This document shows positions 32,285-41,720 of a stretch of DNA of 64,000 bases, in pieces. Where the stretch lies: positions 1-64,000 of the forward strand of contig NZ_DLHN01000037.1 in assembly GCF_002483235.1 (NCBI RefSeq), written 5' to 3'. Source of the stretch: Pedobacter glucosidilyticus (GTDB taxonomy: Bacteria; Bacteroidota; Bacteroidia; Sphingobacteriales; Sphingobacteriaceae). Position 1 is the stretch's first letter; the number at the start of each line of letters is the position of its first letter. Both the position numbers and the translations under genes were made by a program. The notes beneath the pieces were generated by a model. The model was not told the origin of the DNA. It saw only the letters and a program-made list of their open reading frames with translations, and did not search any database.

Positions 32285-34186
32285 TTAATCTAGTGGATCA
32301 AATGTACCCCCAGCCCAACCTATTGTTGGTTGAATATTTACGCCACTGTATACAAAATCATTATGGAAAGTGTAGAAATAATGGAACTCTGGAACACTGT
32401 AAGGACGTGAAATTGGCTGAACTATAGAATAAGGTTTGAAATATGTTAAATAAGTAGCTTTATCTTCTATATTTAAATTATCTCTAAATCTTTGACCTGT
32501 AGTAGCATTTGTAATCGCTTCTAAAGTATTTTTTGTTGTGGTAGCATTACCTTGCAATTCAATAATCATTGCAGACATGGTACCTGTCAACAAATGCATT
32601 CTTCTCATTCTTCTTAAATCAGCATTACGTTTGTTTTCAAAAGCAAACTCTATAAAACGCTCATTAAAAATAAGATCACGCATTGCATCTATACCTGTTG
32701 CAGCTCCTAAACCGTAATCATTACCGGCAGCGCCTTGTTCTATTCCTGCTCTCATTCTAATTTGTCTTACTAAATCTTTGGCTAAAGTAATATTGCCTGT
32801 TTCATTTAAACATTCAGCATAGTTTAACATCACTTCAGCAAATCTCATTTCTATCCAGTCCATTCCGTTTCCGCCAAGATTACTAGTATATGGAATAGAA
32901 CCTGAAGCTATACTTGGTATAGAAAATCTTTTACAATAAACACCCCATCCAGCACTCTCTTGTATGGCATTTACATAAGTCCATTGTCTACGATCTTTTT
33001 TACCACTTAATTCCCAAACACTACCATTATAAGCAAAGGTAGCCGTAAATCTAGGATCTCTATTTTGCCAAAACATAACAGGATCATAATTGTACGTCCC
33101 AGCTGTTGAAATTACATTACCATCTTTCATCGGATAAGCATCCATTAAATTTATTGTTGCTCTATAGCCTTGGTTTGGAGAAGCACCATTATTTTCTGAA
33201 ACTGGACGACTTCTTCTTTCCGCGTCATGCCCTCTTCTCTCTATAGAACTGTTATATGGTCTCACTAAAATTACTTCAGGATTAGCAGTACCTTCTGTCT
33301 GGAAAAGAGTAGCATAATTACTGTGTAATCTGTTGCCAGCGGCTATACAAATATCATATGCTTCTTTATTAGCCTGTAAAGCTACATTCCATCTTTCTTG
33401 CTCATACGGATGCCTTGGATCATTTCTTGGATTAAACTGCGGGCTAGCCCAATATAATAAAGCTTTTGCTTTTAAACTTGCTGCTGCTGCCTTAGTGATT
33501 TTACCTCTACCTGTAGCATCGGGAAAAGTAATACCATCTAATAATACCATAGCAGAGTCTAAATCTCTTACTATAGTTTGAAAACACTCTTTAGCACTAG
33601 CTCTACCAGTTACCGTCAAATAATCAGGGCTTTGAGGCTCTAAAACAAGTGGGACGCCACCATATACTTTAGTTAACTCAAAATAAACCATGGCTCTTAA
33701 AGCATAGTATTGACCCAAATATTGTCTGTAAACAGATCTTGGTAAAGTACCTTCAGGAATATATTTTATAGCATTATTACATCTAGCAATATCAAAATAT
33801 TTATTACCTCCGGCATTACCTGTGTAAAGGTTACCCGTAAAGAAAACACTATGGTTATCTAAGGGTTCGCCCATACCAAGAGCTCTAGCTGCCCAAGAAT
33901 CTGCATTTGGAAAAAAACTCTCATCACTTGCAAAGTGTATACCGTATCTACCTTGCATATTGTTAGTAGTATGATCTTGAAATAAGAACTGAGGCATAAC
34001 TACATCATAAGCTCTATTTAAGTGTAACTGTATGGTACCTTCGGTGCTCCATAAATCCGGACCAACTCCACCTCTATCTTTTAATTCAAAAAATTCATCT
34101 TTATTAACACAAGATACTATTATAGAAGTGCTGATTAACAAAGCAAACATTGCTTTTACTTTAATCATATTTTTTTTATTAATCAT
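32285..34186 (-). CDS. SusD/RagB family glycan-binding outer-membrane lipoprotein
   Basis: A 633-residue SusD-like protein: lipobox Cys26 in SIIVSC, tetratricopeptide-like helices (YLGQYYALRAMVYFELTKVYGGVPLV around 155-180), and a conserved C-terminal half with MRFAEVMLNYAECLNETG and LIFNERFIEFAFENKRNADL. It caps the SusC channel and binds the oligosaccharide before import. A start six codons downstream (MIKVKAMFALL, 34168) is equally good for the signal peptide. The gene follows susC after 10 bases. Confidence 0.95.
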   Translation of the reverse strand: MINKKNMIKVKAMFALLISTSIIVSCVNKDEFFELKDRGGVGPDLWSTEGTIQLHLNRAYDVVMPQFLFQDHTTNNMQGRYGIHFASDESFFPNADSWAARALGMGEPLDNHSVFFTGNLYTGNAGGNKYFDIARCNNAIKYIPEGTLPRSVYRQYLGQYYALRAMVYFELTKVYGGVPLVLEPQSPDYLTVTGRASAKECFQTIVRDLDSAMVLLDGITFPDATGRGKITKAAAASLKAKALLYWASPQFNPRNDPRHPYEQERWNVALQANKEAYDICIAAGNRLHSNYATLFQTEGTANPEVILVRPYNSSIERRGHDAERRSRPVSENNGASPNQGYRATINLMDAYPMKDGNVISTAGTYNYDPVMFWQNRDPRFTATFAYNGSVWELSGKKDRRQWTYVNAIQESAGWGVYCKRFSIPSIASGSIPYTSNLGGNGMDWIEMRFAEVMLNYAECLNETGNITLAKDLVRQIRMRAGIEQGAAGNDYGLGAATGIDAMRDLIFNERFIEFAFENKRNADLRRMRRMHLLTGTMSAMIIELQGNATTTKNTLEAITNATTGQRFRDNLNIEDKATYLTYFKPYSIVQPISRPYSVPEFHYFYTFHNDFVYSGVNIQPTIGWAGGTFDPLD

Positions 34187-34196
34187 AACTTTAATT

Positions 34197-37100
34197 TTAC
34201 AAACTTAAACTTAAACCAAAAGATATAGTTCTGATTGTTGGATAATCATATGCACTTGAGGTATATGGATCTTTATAGGGGAAAGGATTAACCAATGTCC
34301 ATAAATTATTACCCGTTGCTAAAAGTTTTGCATTTGACAAACCTAATTTGCTAGCATATTTAGCAGGTACTTTATAACTTAATGTCATATTGTTTACCCT
34401 TATGGTAGTACCATCAACCGCCCAGAAATCTGAGTTTCTAGAGATTGAGGGATCATCAAATCTTGGAAATCTACCCTCCTGAGGATTTTCAGGTGTCCAA
34501 CGGTCTGTCCAGATAGGGATAACATTTCTAGTTAAAGATGGTGCTGTTCTCGCTCTCGAATCAAAAAACACTTTACCTCCTAGTCTTGCAAAAATATTAG
34601 TGCTTAAGGCAAAATCCTTATAAGACAAGCCTATTGATAAACCTGTTGAGAAAAATGAATTTGTATTATCAAATAATGGAACCATATCATAATCGTTGAT
34701 GATACCATCTCCATTAATATCTTCATAATTTAACCAGCCAGGTTGTGGTATAGCTGCATAAATTTTATAGTTAGGATTCTCTGCCATAAAAGCATCAACT
34801 TCTGCTTGAGTCCTAAACATACCTCTACTTCTTAACCCTATGTTAGAAGAATTATACTTTCTTGGGTCTGTTCCGAATTTATTTCCTAAATAGTTTCCTG
34901 AATTTAGATTAAGCTCTAATAAATCTCCAGCCGGATAAATGATTCTTTCTACTACTGAGTTTCCATAACCAAAATTCATACTGGTGTTAAGCTTTAGATC
35001 TTTGGTGATATTGGCTTTATAACCAATATTAAATTCTGAACCCCAATTGTGATATATACGATAGTTTACAATCGGACCTTGGAATCCTGAATATAATGGA
35101 TACATTCTCTCGTTACCTCTATCAAATACATCATAACTGCGGTTTCTGAAAACCTCGATACCTAAATCTATCTTATTGTTAAGTAAAGACATCTCCATAC
35201 CTAAGTTCATGGTCTCTTTTTTCTCCCACGTAATAAACACATTTGGGTAAATACTTGGATTTAAACCATTGGTATTGATGTTATCACCATACAAATAACC
35301 ATTTGAGGTATCGATTGTGTAACGCTCTTGCCAAAATCTTGAACCTACTCTATCATCACCGGTAATACCATAATTAGCTTTAAACTTTAGGAAATTTATA
35401 AACGGCACATTGTCTTTAAAGAAATCTTCCTGACTAACAATCCAACCTAAACCTATACTTGGAGATAAGCCCCATCTGTTCCCTCTAGCGAAGTTTGATG
35501 AAGCATCTAACCTTACAACACCTTCTACTAAATATTTTTTATCAAAATCATAACTAAATCTTCCAAAAAAGGATCTTTTTGTTTCTTCAAGTATAGTATT
35601 GTTATCTATAACTAATTTGGTTGGATCAAACGCCCACCAATCATCTCTTTCAGGGATGATTTGGTTTGTCCATCTAACTCCTAAAACTTCACTATTACCT
35701 TCTGTTTGCTCACCACCAACCAAAGCACTGATGGTATGAGCTTTAAAGGTTTTGTTATAACTTAAAGTTAGAAACCCCTGATAACTATTTCTTTCGGTTA
35801 ACCTAGGAGATATGGATGCATTAAGAGGTGTTATTGCAGCAAACTCATAATTAGGATTTGCAGAAGTGACTCCTGGCAATAATGTATTAGAATAAAGCGC
35901 CAAGTTATTACCAGTTCTCACAAAATCGTAAAGCTTGTATGGCGGCTGATAAATTCTATTGTTTTCTTTACTACCACCTTGAGAAATCTGAAATTTAGCA
36001 GATAAACCTTTTAAAAACTTCGGTTGATAATTAATACTTGCATTAATTCTATACCCTTGAGATTTGGTATTGTTATAATAACCAGAACGAAGTACGCCCA
36101 AAGGGTTTCTAGGAGTACCGTTGTTAATATTAACTGGTAAACCATTAATTTCTAAAGGTATCCATTGAGGCATGGAAATTATAGTTTCAAAAAAGTTTTG
36201 ATCAGCATCAGAACTTGGGTTCTTGCTATTCAGCAATCTTTGATCTACGTTAAAGTTTAAATCAGCAGTAAGACCATCCGTAATTTTAGCGGTCATACCA
36301 CTTCTAAAACCAAATCTATTTTGCTTTAAACCTTCATAATTTCCATCCTCGTTTTGAAAACTACCGCCTACAAAGAATGTAATTTTATCACTACCACCAG
36401 ATATATTTAAATTATGACGCTGCATAACAGAGGCACTCCATAATTGGTCATACCAACTTTTGTAATTTAAATTCTTAATGGTTTCTAAATCAGCATCAGT
36501 AAAGAAATCACTTGCCCTGATACCTCCAGTGGTTGTACCTAACATTTTATAGCCATCATTTAATAAAGTAGCTAATTCTACTGCTGATAAAAATTCTGGC
36601 TCTTTAGCCGCATCATTAACCCCGTAATATCCATTATAGCTTATAGATGGCTTGCCTTGTTTTCCTCTTTTAGTAGTAACTAAAACAACTCCCTTTGCAC
36701 CAGAAGCACCATAAATTGCTGCTGAAGCATCTTTCAAAATAGAAATATTTTCTACCATAGATGCATCAAGGTTTTCAAATACTTCTGGTGTTACTGTAAT
36801 ACCATCTATAATATATAAAGGCTCATCTGTAGTACCAAATCTTGCAGCTGTCTCTGAGTTGGTTGAACTTCTTATATTTAGGGTAATACGAGCTCCTGGT
36901 CTTCCAGAAACCTGACTAACGCCAACACCAGCAATTCTATTTCTTAATGCTCCAGCAATATTAGGAGCAGGAATATCTTGAATTTCTTGACCAGTAATAG
37001 TCGCTACAGAACCAACAATTTCAGAACGTTTTTTCTCGCCATAACCGGTATAAACAACTTCATTCATTAAATTAACGCTCTCTTGCATTACAACATTGAA

Positions 37101-37463
37101 GCTTATTCTACCGGCGGCCGGCACTTCCAAAGAGTTAAAACCAACAAAACTAAAAACTAAGGTTTCGTTACCGGTTGGTAAGTTTAATCTAAAAACACCG
37201 TTAACATCAGTACTGGTACCGGTATTAGTCCCTTTAATTTTTACAGCAACACCAGGTAATGGCTCTCCCTTACTGTCTTTTACCGTACCGGTAACATTTA
37301 CCCAACGGGATGATGTGCTTATTGCCCCCGAATGAAGTGACAACCCGGCGTTTCGCTCTGCTGCCACACCAGAAGCTGGCAAAAACAAAGCTAGTAACAA
37401 AGGAGCGCAAGCTGCCCTTATCACGTTGCGTTTGTTTAGTGGCTTTTGTAAAGATAACTTCAT
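34197..37463 (-). CDS. SusC/RagA family TonB-dependent outer-membrane transporter
   Basis: A 1088-residue TonB-linked receptor: an unusually basic leader and signal peptide (1-34), a carboxypeptidase-regulatory-like domain (about 52-130, VNVTGTVKDSKGEPLPGVAV), a plug domain (about 135-265, VVYTGYGEKKRSEIVGSV, GVGVSQVSGRPGARITLNIR, KDASAAIYGASGAKGVVLV) and a 22-strand barrel to the C-terminal SFGLSLSL. It imports pectic oligosaccharides across the outer membrane together with the SusD partner downstream. No FecR-interacting N-terminal extension is present, so it does not look like an ECF-sigma signalling receptor. Confidence 0.96.
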   Translation of the reverse strand: MKLSLQKPLNKRNVIRAACAPLLLALFLPASGVAAERNAGLSLHSGAISTSSRWVNVTGTVKDSKGEPLPGVAVKIKGTNTGTSTDVNGVFRLNLPTGNETLVFSFVGFNSLEVPAAGRISFNVVMQESVNLMNEVVYTGYGEKKRSEIVGSVATITGQEIQDIPAPNIAGALRNRIAGVGVSQVSGRPGARITLNIRSSTNSETAARFGTTDEPLYIIDGITVTPEVFENLDASMVENISILKDASAAIYGASGAKGVVLVTTKRGKQGKPSISYNGYYGVNDAAKEPEFLSAVELATLLNDGYKMLGTTTGGIRASDFFTDADLETIKNLNYKSWYDQLWSASVMQRHNLNISGGSDKITFFVGGSFQNEDGNYEGLKQNRFGFRSGMTAKITDGLTADLNFNVDQRLLNSKNPSSDADQNFFETIISMPQWIPLEINGLPVNINNGTPRNPLGVLRSGYYNNTKSQGYRINASINYQPKFLKGLSAKFQISQGGSKENNRIYQPPYKLYDFVRTGNNLALYSNTLLPGVTSANPNYEFAAITPLNASISPRLTERNSYQGFLTLSYNKTFKAHTISALVGGEQTEGNSEVLGVRWTNQIIPERDDWWAFDPTKLVIDNNTILEETKRSFFGRFSYDFDKKYLVEGVVRLDASSNFARGNRWGLSPSIGLGWIVSQEDFFKDNVPFINFLKFKANYGITGDDRVGSRFWQERYTIDTSNGYLYGDNINTNGLNPSIYPNVFITWEKKETMNLGMEMSLLNNKIDLGIEVFRNRSYDVFDRGNERMYPLYSGFQGPIVNYRIYHNWGSEFNIGYKANITKDLKLNTSMNFGYGNSVVERIIYPAGDLLELNLNSGNYLGNKFGTDPRKYNSSNIGLRSRGMFRTQAEVDAFMAENPNYKIYAAIPQPGWLNYEDINGDGIINDYDMVPLFDNTNSFFSTGLSIGLSYKDFALSTNIFARLGGKVFFDSRARTAPSLTRNVIPIWTDRWTPENPQEGRFPRFDDPSISRNSDFWAVDGTTIRVNNMTLSYKVPAKYASKLGLSNAKLLATGNNLWTLVNPFPYKDPYTSSAYDYPTIRTISFGLSLSL

Positions 37464-37531
37464 AGTTCTTCTTGATTCAATTGGTTATTATTAGATTTTG
37501 GTTAGTTCTTTTTAGGCAATAAAGACTACCT

Positions 37532-37557
37532 GACAGTAAAATCGTATGATTACTGTT
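37532..37557. promoter_or_regulatory. Stem-loop in the susC leader
   Basis: ACAGTAA pairs with TTACTGT (37533-37539 with 37550-37556) around a 10-base loop, about 70 bases upstream of the susC ATG on the minus strand and downstream of the candidate promoter. It could be an mRNA structure or a dyad operator; no family is recognised. Confidence 0.35.
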
Positions 37558-37673
37558 TCAAATAATTTTTATTACTTTTTTATCGGATTATATACCTATG
37601 AATTGTAGCTTATAATCTTCAAATACGTTATGATAATTTAGGTTATAAAATATTGGTTAAAACATTTATATAT

Positions 37674-37681
37674 CAAATATA
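37674..37681 (-). promoter_or_regulatory. Candidate -7 box for susC
   Basis: The minus strand reads TATATTTG (TAnnTTTG) in CCCCTATATTTGATAT. It implies a leader of about 205 bases before the susC ATG at 37463. No TTG at the standard -33 distance, consistent with a regulated promoter but not proof. Confidence 0.4.
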
Positions 37682-37736
37682 GGGGTCAAAAATACTGCTT
37701 TTGTATAGCATTTTTTCAAAATACTATAGCATATTA

Positions 37737-38423
37737 TCATCCCTTATTTTTCTTTTCTTTAGCCTCTTTTATGCGTTGCTCCCACTCTTGTCCAGCTTTC
37801 TTCATGTCTATACCTTGAGCAGAAAGATAATTATTGATTTTACCTTTATATTTCCCAAACCAAGCATGCTTTTTCTCTGATGATGGCGCATCCATAGCAT
37901 GCTCACGAGCTTCTGTTAAAAAAGCCTTGATTTTTGTACTTTGCTCTTCATTTAAATTTGGTAACATTTCATGATAACCTTTAAGGGTCAAAGGTAAAAC
38001 ACCATAAGTCATACCATCTTTAACTTGTTCTATTTGCCCATCATTAAGCTCTTTCTCTAAAGCCTTGATATAATTTTTATGGATTTTAGAAAGCTTTTGG
38101 TCTGCCTTTTCTTGATAAGCTTTAGATTGTTTTTCAAGTTCAACTTTCTGACTTTTTAAATTAGCCTTAAGTTTATTCATTGCATTGTTTCTTTCTTCGT
38201 GATGCTGATTGATAACTTGATATTGATTGGCTATAATAGCTGTCACTTTTTTGTACTGAGTGGAATCTGAAATACCTAATTGGGAGACAATTTTCTCTGC
38301 CCTTTTTTTAATAATCTCCTGATACGAAGTTTTATCTTGCTTACTACCTTGTGCTTTTACATAATTAAACCCTATCATCATAAGGAAAATAAAAAGCAAT
38401 AATTTTAGAGAAGTAAATTTCAT
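37737..38423 (-). CDS. Secreted DUF3826 family protein, copy 2
   Basis: A 228-residue paralogue of the protein at 9840-10478. I chose the ATG at 38421-38423, which gives signal peptide MKFTSLKLLLFIFLMMIGFN...VKAQ; an earlier start adds 18 residues ahead of the signal. Shared elements are an early helix ending in a histidine-rich turn (VINQHHEERN), ELNDGQIEQVKDGMTYGVLP, LTLKGYHEMLPNLNEEQ and the LTEAREHAMD helix. Compared with copy 1 it has a longer, lysine-rich coiled-coil-like middle (about residues 65-125). It is the first gene of the pectin locus. Function unknown; a periplasmic accessory role is inferred. Confidence 0.72.
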   Translation of the reverse strand: MKFTSLKLLLFIFLMMIGFNYVKAQGSKQDKTSYQEIIKKRAEKIVSQLGISDSTQYKKVTAIIANQYQVINQHHEERNNAMNKLKANLKSQKVELEKQSKAYQEKADQKLSKIHKNYIKALEKELNDGQIEQVKDGMTYGVLPLTLKGYHEMLPNLNEEQSTKIKAFLTEAREHAMDAPSSEKKHAWFGKYKGKINNYLSAQGIDMKKAGQEWEQRIKEAKEKKNKG

Positions 38424-38781
38424 TTTTGGATTGATAAAAAAATATGATAATTGGCTACCTATAATGGTCTTACACAAAGTACATCAATAATAAAAAATGA
38501 TTCATGCTTATTTTTATCAATTTTTTATAGGATATTATCATTAAAATTTTATGATTATTTACTTAATCATCTCCATCATTATCAACCTATTATAGTGCTG
38601 ATGATCTCTATCATGAAGCTTTTAAATTTCAACCTAGAATTTTATTAAAAGAATGAGTTACTGCTCATTAGGATTCTTAAACTGTTTGGATAGTTTAATG
38701 AGTTGTAAAATTTGACCAATAATTTGGCTGTAGCTAAAGACTTAAGTCTCTAAACTTCAAAAAAACACCAATTTTTAGTAT
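38424..38781. other. Gene-free stretch between argS and the pectin locus
   Basis: About 358 A/T-rich bases. Near the argS end are a 12-base palindrome AGACTTAAGTCT (38738-38749) and a stem-loop AATGAG/CTCATT (38652-38669) followed on the minus strand by CTTTTAATAAAA, which may be the argS terminator. No coding frame is supported. Confidence 0.5.
38646..38669 (-). terminator. Possible argS terminator
   Basis: On the minus strand AATGAG-CAGTAA-CTCATT is followed by CTTTTAATAAAA. It lies about 112 bases past the argS stop codon. The stem is only 6 bp and the T run is short, so confidence is low. Confidence 0.35.
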
Positions 38782-40554
38782 CTACATCCTCTCCGGAACA
38801 TCAATACCTAATATACGCATTGCTTTTTTAAGGGTTAATGCCGTATGGTAAGAAAGAAACAATCTAAAGTTTTTGATATTTTCTTCTTCTACTTTTAAGA
38901 TACTTTCTGTTTGGTAAAATTTATTGTAACTTTTTGCAAGCTCGTAAGCGTAATTGGCAATGGCTGCCGGGTTATAATCTCTGGCAGCTACGGATAATAC
39001 TTGAGGGTAACGACTCAGTATCTGAATCAATTCAGATTCGGTTTCTTTTAAAGTATTGATGTCTTGGAAACCTGTTATAGCTTCGTTAAAATTAGCTTTA
39101 TTTACTACAGAACGAATTCTGGCATGTGTATACTGGATAAAAGGCCCTGTATTTCCTTGAAAATCAATAGACTCCTTAGGGTCAAATAAAAGACGTTTCT
39201 TAGGCTCTACTTTTAGTAAAAAGTATTTTAGAGCCCCCATACCTATCATGTAGAATAGGTTAGCTTTTTCTTCTTCGCTAAAATGGTCTACCTTGCCTAA
39301 GGCTTCTGTTTTTTCTCTAGCGGTGTCTTCCATTTCTCGTATCAAGTCATCCGCATCAACCACAGTACCCTCTCTTGATTTCATTTTACCGCTAGGCAAA
39401 TCTACCATGCCATAAGAAAGGTGGTACAAACCATCGGCCCAAGTTTTTCCTAGTTTACTTAAGATTAAGAATAGCACTTTAAAATGGTAATCTTGCTCAT
39501 TACCAACCACATAAATAGATTTATCTACACCAAATTCATCGTATTTTAATTGTGCAGTTCCTAAATCTTGGGTAATGTAAACAGAAGTACCATCAGACCT
39601 ACGCACCAATTTCTCATCTAAGCCATCATTGGTTAAATCTATCCATACAGAGCCATCTTCTTTTTGAAAGAAAACACCTTTAGCAAGACCTTCTTCTACA
39701 ATATCTTTACCTAATAAATAGGTGTCAGACTCGTAGTAATATTTATCAAAATCTACCCCAAGTTTACGGTAAGTGCTATCAAAACCTTCGTAAACCCAGC
39801 CGTTCATGGTTTTCCATAAAGAGATTACGGCTTCATCTCCTTCTTCCCATTTCAAAAGCATAGCTTGGGCTTCCTTCATCAAAGGAGCTTCTTTTTTAGC
39901 TTCGTCTTCTGTTTTACCAGCATCTTTTAAAGCATCTATCTCTTTTTTATATTCTTTATCAAAAATAACATAGTATTTACCTACCAGATGATCGCCTTTT
40001 AAACCAGACGATTGTGGCGTTTCGCCAGCACCAAATTTTTGCCATGCCAACATAGATTTACAGATATGAATGCCCCTATCGTTAACCAAATTGGCTTTGG
40101 TAACCTCATAACCATTAACTTTTAAAAGCTCGGCAACGGCGTAACCCAAAAGATTATTTCTTACGTGTCCTAAGTGCAATGGCTTATTGGTGTTTGGCGA
40201 TGAATATTCTACCATTACTTTTTTACCATTAGGAGAAACACTTCCAAAGCTTGAAGAAGCAATATCGTTTTGTAAAACATTTAACCAAAAAGCATCAGCC
40301 AAAACAATGTTTAAAAAGCCTTTTATCACATTAAAATCTGCAACTTCAGGGTAATTGTTTTTTAAATATTCTCCAATAACGGCTGCGGTTTGCTCTGGAG
40401 ATTTTTTTGTTTGTCTTACAAAAGGGAAAACAACCAAAGTAAAATGACCTTCAAATTCTTTTTTAGTTTGCTCTAAAATAATCTGTTCTGTTGCAATTTC
40501 AATATCAAATAAAGCTTTAAAAGCTTGGCTTATGGCTGCTGGTAAAAAATTCAT
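38782..40554 (-). CDS. argS: Arginyl-tRNA synthetase
   Basis: A class Ia aminoacyl-tRNA synthetase of 590 residues from the ATG at 40552-40554 (MNFLPAAISQAFK); six extra codons are possible upstream. It charges tRNA-Arg in the cytoplasm. The N-terminal tRNA-recognition domain is followed by the HIGH-type motif HLGH at 127-130 in SSPNTNKPLHLGHVRNN, and later by the KMSKS-equivalent KMKSREG. The C-terminal anticodon-binding helices end in DVPERM. Length is normal. It is monocistronic on the minus strand, with an intergenic region on both sides. Confidence 0.96.
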   Translation of the reverse strand: MNFLPAAISQAFKALFDIEIATEQIILEQTKKEFEGHFTLVVFPFVRQTKKSPEQTAAVIGEYLKNNYPEVADFNVIKGFLNIVLADAFWLNVLQNDIASSSFGSVSPNGKKVMVEYSSPNTNKPLHLGHVRNNLLGYAVAELLKVNGYEVTKANLVNDRGIHICKSMLAWQKFGAGETPQSSGLKGDHLVGKYYVIFDKEYKKEIDALKDAGKTEDEAKKEAPLMKEAQAMLLKWEEGDEAVISLWKTMNGWVYEGFDSTYRKLGVDFDKYYYESDTYLLGKDIVEEGLAKGVFFQKEDGSVWIDLTNDGLDEKLVRRSDGTSVYITQDLGTAQLKYDEFGVDKSIYVVGNEQDYHFKVLFLILSKLGKTWADGLYHLSYGMVDLPSGKMKSREGTVVDADDLIREMEDTAREKTEALGKVDHFSEEEKANLFYMIGMGALKYFLLKVEPKKRLLFDPKESIDFQGNTGPFIQYTHARIRSVVNKANFNEAITGFQDINTLKETESELIQILSRYPQVLSVAARDYNPAAIANYAYELAKSYNKFYQTESILKVEEENIKNFRLFLSYHTALTLKKAMRILGIDVPERM

Positions 40555-40672
40555 GAGGGCAAAAATAATCAAATATTAAATGTTAGCGAATTTAGGTCTT
40601 AAATCTTAGCCCAAATGATAAATATCATAGCCTATACCTTTTTATAAATTCATGCGTTTTCAATATTTTAAT

Positions 40673-40680
40673 TAAATTTG
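40673..40680 (+). promoter_or_regulatory. Candidate -7 box for the M23 peptidase gene
   Basis: TAAATTTG matches TAnnTTTG, 40 bases before the ATG at 40721. The predicted transcription start falls at or inside the hairpin at 40684-40709. No exact -33 TTG is seen. Confidence 0.45.
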
Positions 40681-40683
40681 AAA

Positions 40684-40709
40684 GATAGCGCATATTCATG
40701 CTAGCTATC
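40684..40709 (+). promoter_or_regulatory. Leader hairpin before the M23 peptidase gene
   Basis: GATAGC-GCAT / ATGC-TA-GCTATC forms a 10-bp stem with a 2-base bulge and an ATTC loop, at the very start of the predicted transcript. It ends 11 bases before the ATG and has no T run, so it is more likely an RNA-stability or translation element than a terminator. Confidence 0.4.
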
Positions 40710-40720
40710 ATAAATCAGAA

Positions 40721-41689
40721 ATGGCAAAAACAAAATACTATTTTAACACCCAAACCCTTAAATACGAAAAGGTAAGGCTTAGCCTTGGGATTAAAGTTTT
40801 AAAAGCCTTTGGTTTTATTTCTACTGCTTTGGTATTCTCTTTCATTATCATCGCCTTTGCTTATACTTTTTTTGATTCGCCAAAAGAAAAGCAATTGAAA
40901 AGAGAGATTAACCAATTAACCCTACAATACGAAATTTTACAAGATCGTTTAAAGCAATTGAATGCTGTTGTGGATGATTTGCAAGAGCGAGACGATAATA
41001 TTTATCGTGTAATTTTTGAGGCCGAGCCAATACCTAAAGACGTTAGAAATGCTGGTTTTGGTGGGATAAACCGATATAAAAATCTGGAAAACTATGATTA
41101 TGCCAACCTGATGATTGAGGCTACTAAAAAAGTAGACATTCTTTCTAAACAACTTTATGTACAATCTAAATCTTATGATGAATTGGCCAAAGCCGTAAAC
41201 TCCAAAGAGAAAATGATGGCTTCTATACCGGCTGTACAACCTGTAGATAGCAGAAAACTAAGAGGTGCCATATCTGGTTTTGGGTATCGGATACATCCTA
41301 TCTATAAAATTAGAAAAATGCATGAAGGTATGGATTTTACCGCCCCAATTGGTACGCCTATTTATGCCACTGGCGATGGTTATATTGCAGCCGTTGGTAA
41401 TGAAAGAGGCTATGGTAATAGGGTTGTTATTAGTCATGGTTACGGCTACTCCACCAAATATGCACACATGAGCAGGTTTAAAGTTAAAAAAGGACAAAGA
41501 GTTAAACGTGGCGATGTTATTGGTTATGTTGGAAATACAGGCGCTTCTACCGGGCCACACTTACATTATGAAGTTTATAAAGGTGGTAAACCTATTAATC
41601 CTATTAATTTCTTCTTTAATGATTTAACACCATCAGAATATATGGCTATGTTAGAAGTAGCATCAAGAGAAAACCAATCTTTTGATTAA
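40721..41689 (+). CDS. M23 family metallopeptidase, membrane-anchored (LytM type)
   Basis: A 322-residue protein with one transmembrane segment (about 28-50), a coiled-coil (about 55-90), a linker, and a C-terminal LytM domain. The zinc motifs are HEGMD (His201, Asp205) and HLH (His280, His282). It cuts peptidoglycan cross-bridges in the periplasm during growth or division. The start is set by the ATG after a structured leader. The MerR gene follows 31 bases after its stop. This two-gene order is common in Bacteroidota in my recollection. Confidence 0.9.
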   Translation: MAKTKYYFNTQTLKYEKVRLSLGIKVLKAFGFISTALVFSFIIIAFAYTFFDSPKEKQLKREINQLTLQYEILQDRLKQLNAVVDDLQERDDNIYRVIFEAEPIPKDVRNAGFGGINRYKNLENYDYANLMIEATKKVDILSKQLYVQSKSYDELAKAVNSKEKMMASIPAVQPVDSRKLRGAISGFGYRIHPIYKIRKMHEGMDFTAPIGTPIYATGDGYIAAVGNERGYGNRVVISHGYGYSTKYAHMSRFKVKKGQRVKRGDVIGYVGNTGASTGPHLHYEVYKGGKPINPINFFFNDLTPSEYMAMLEVASRENQSFD

Positions 41690-41720
41690 TTTTGATTTTC
41701 ATTTTATCAATATCATTAAA

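Noticed and set aside
38424..38480. TACTTTG on the minus strand as promoter of the DUF3826 gene
   Set aside because: It is one base short of the TAnnTTTG consensus, so I did not list it as a feature.
40560..40567. TATTTTTTG-type -7 box for argS on the minus strand
   Set aside because: It ends only about six bases before the chosen ATG, which would make the transcript leaderless. The match may be chance in A/T-rich DNA.
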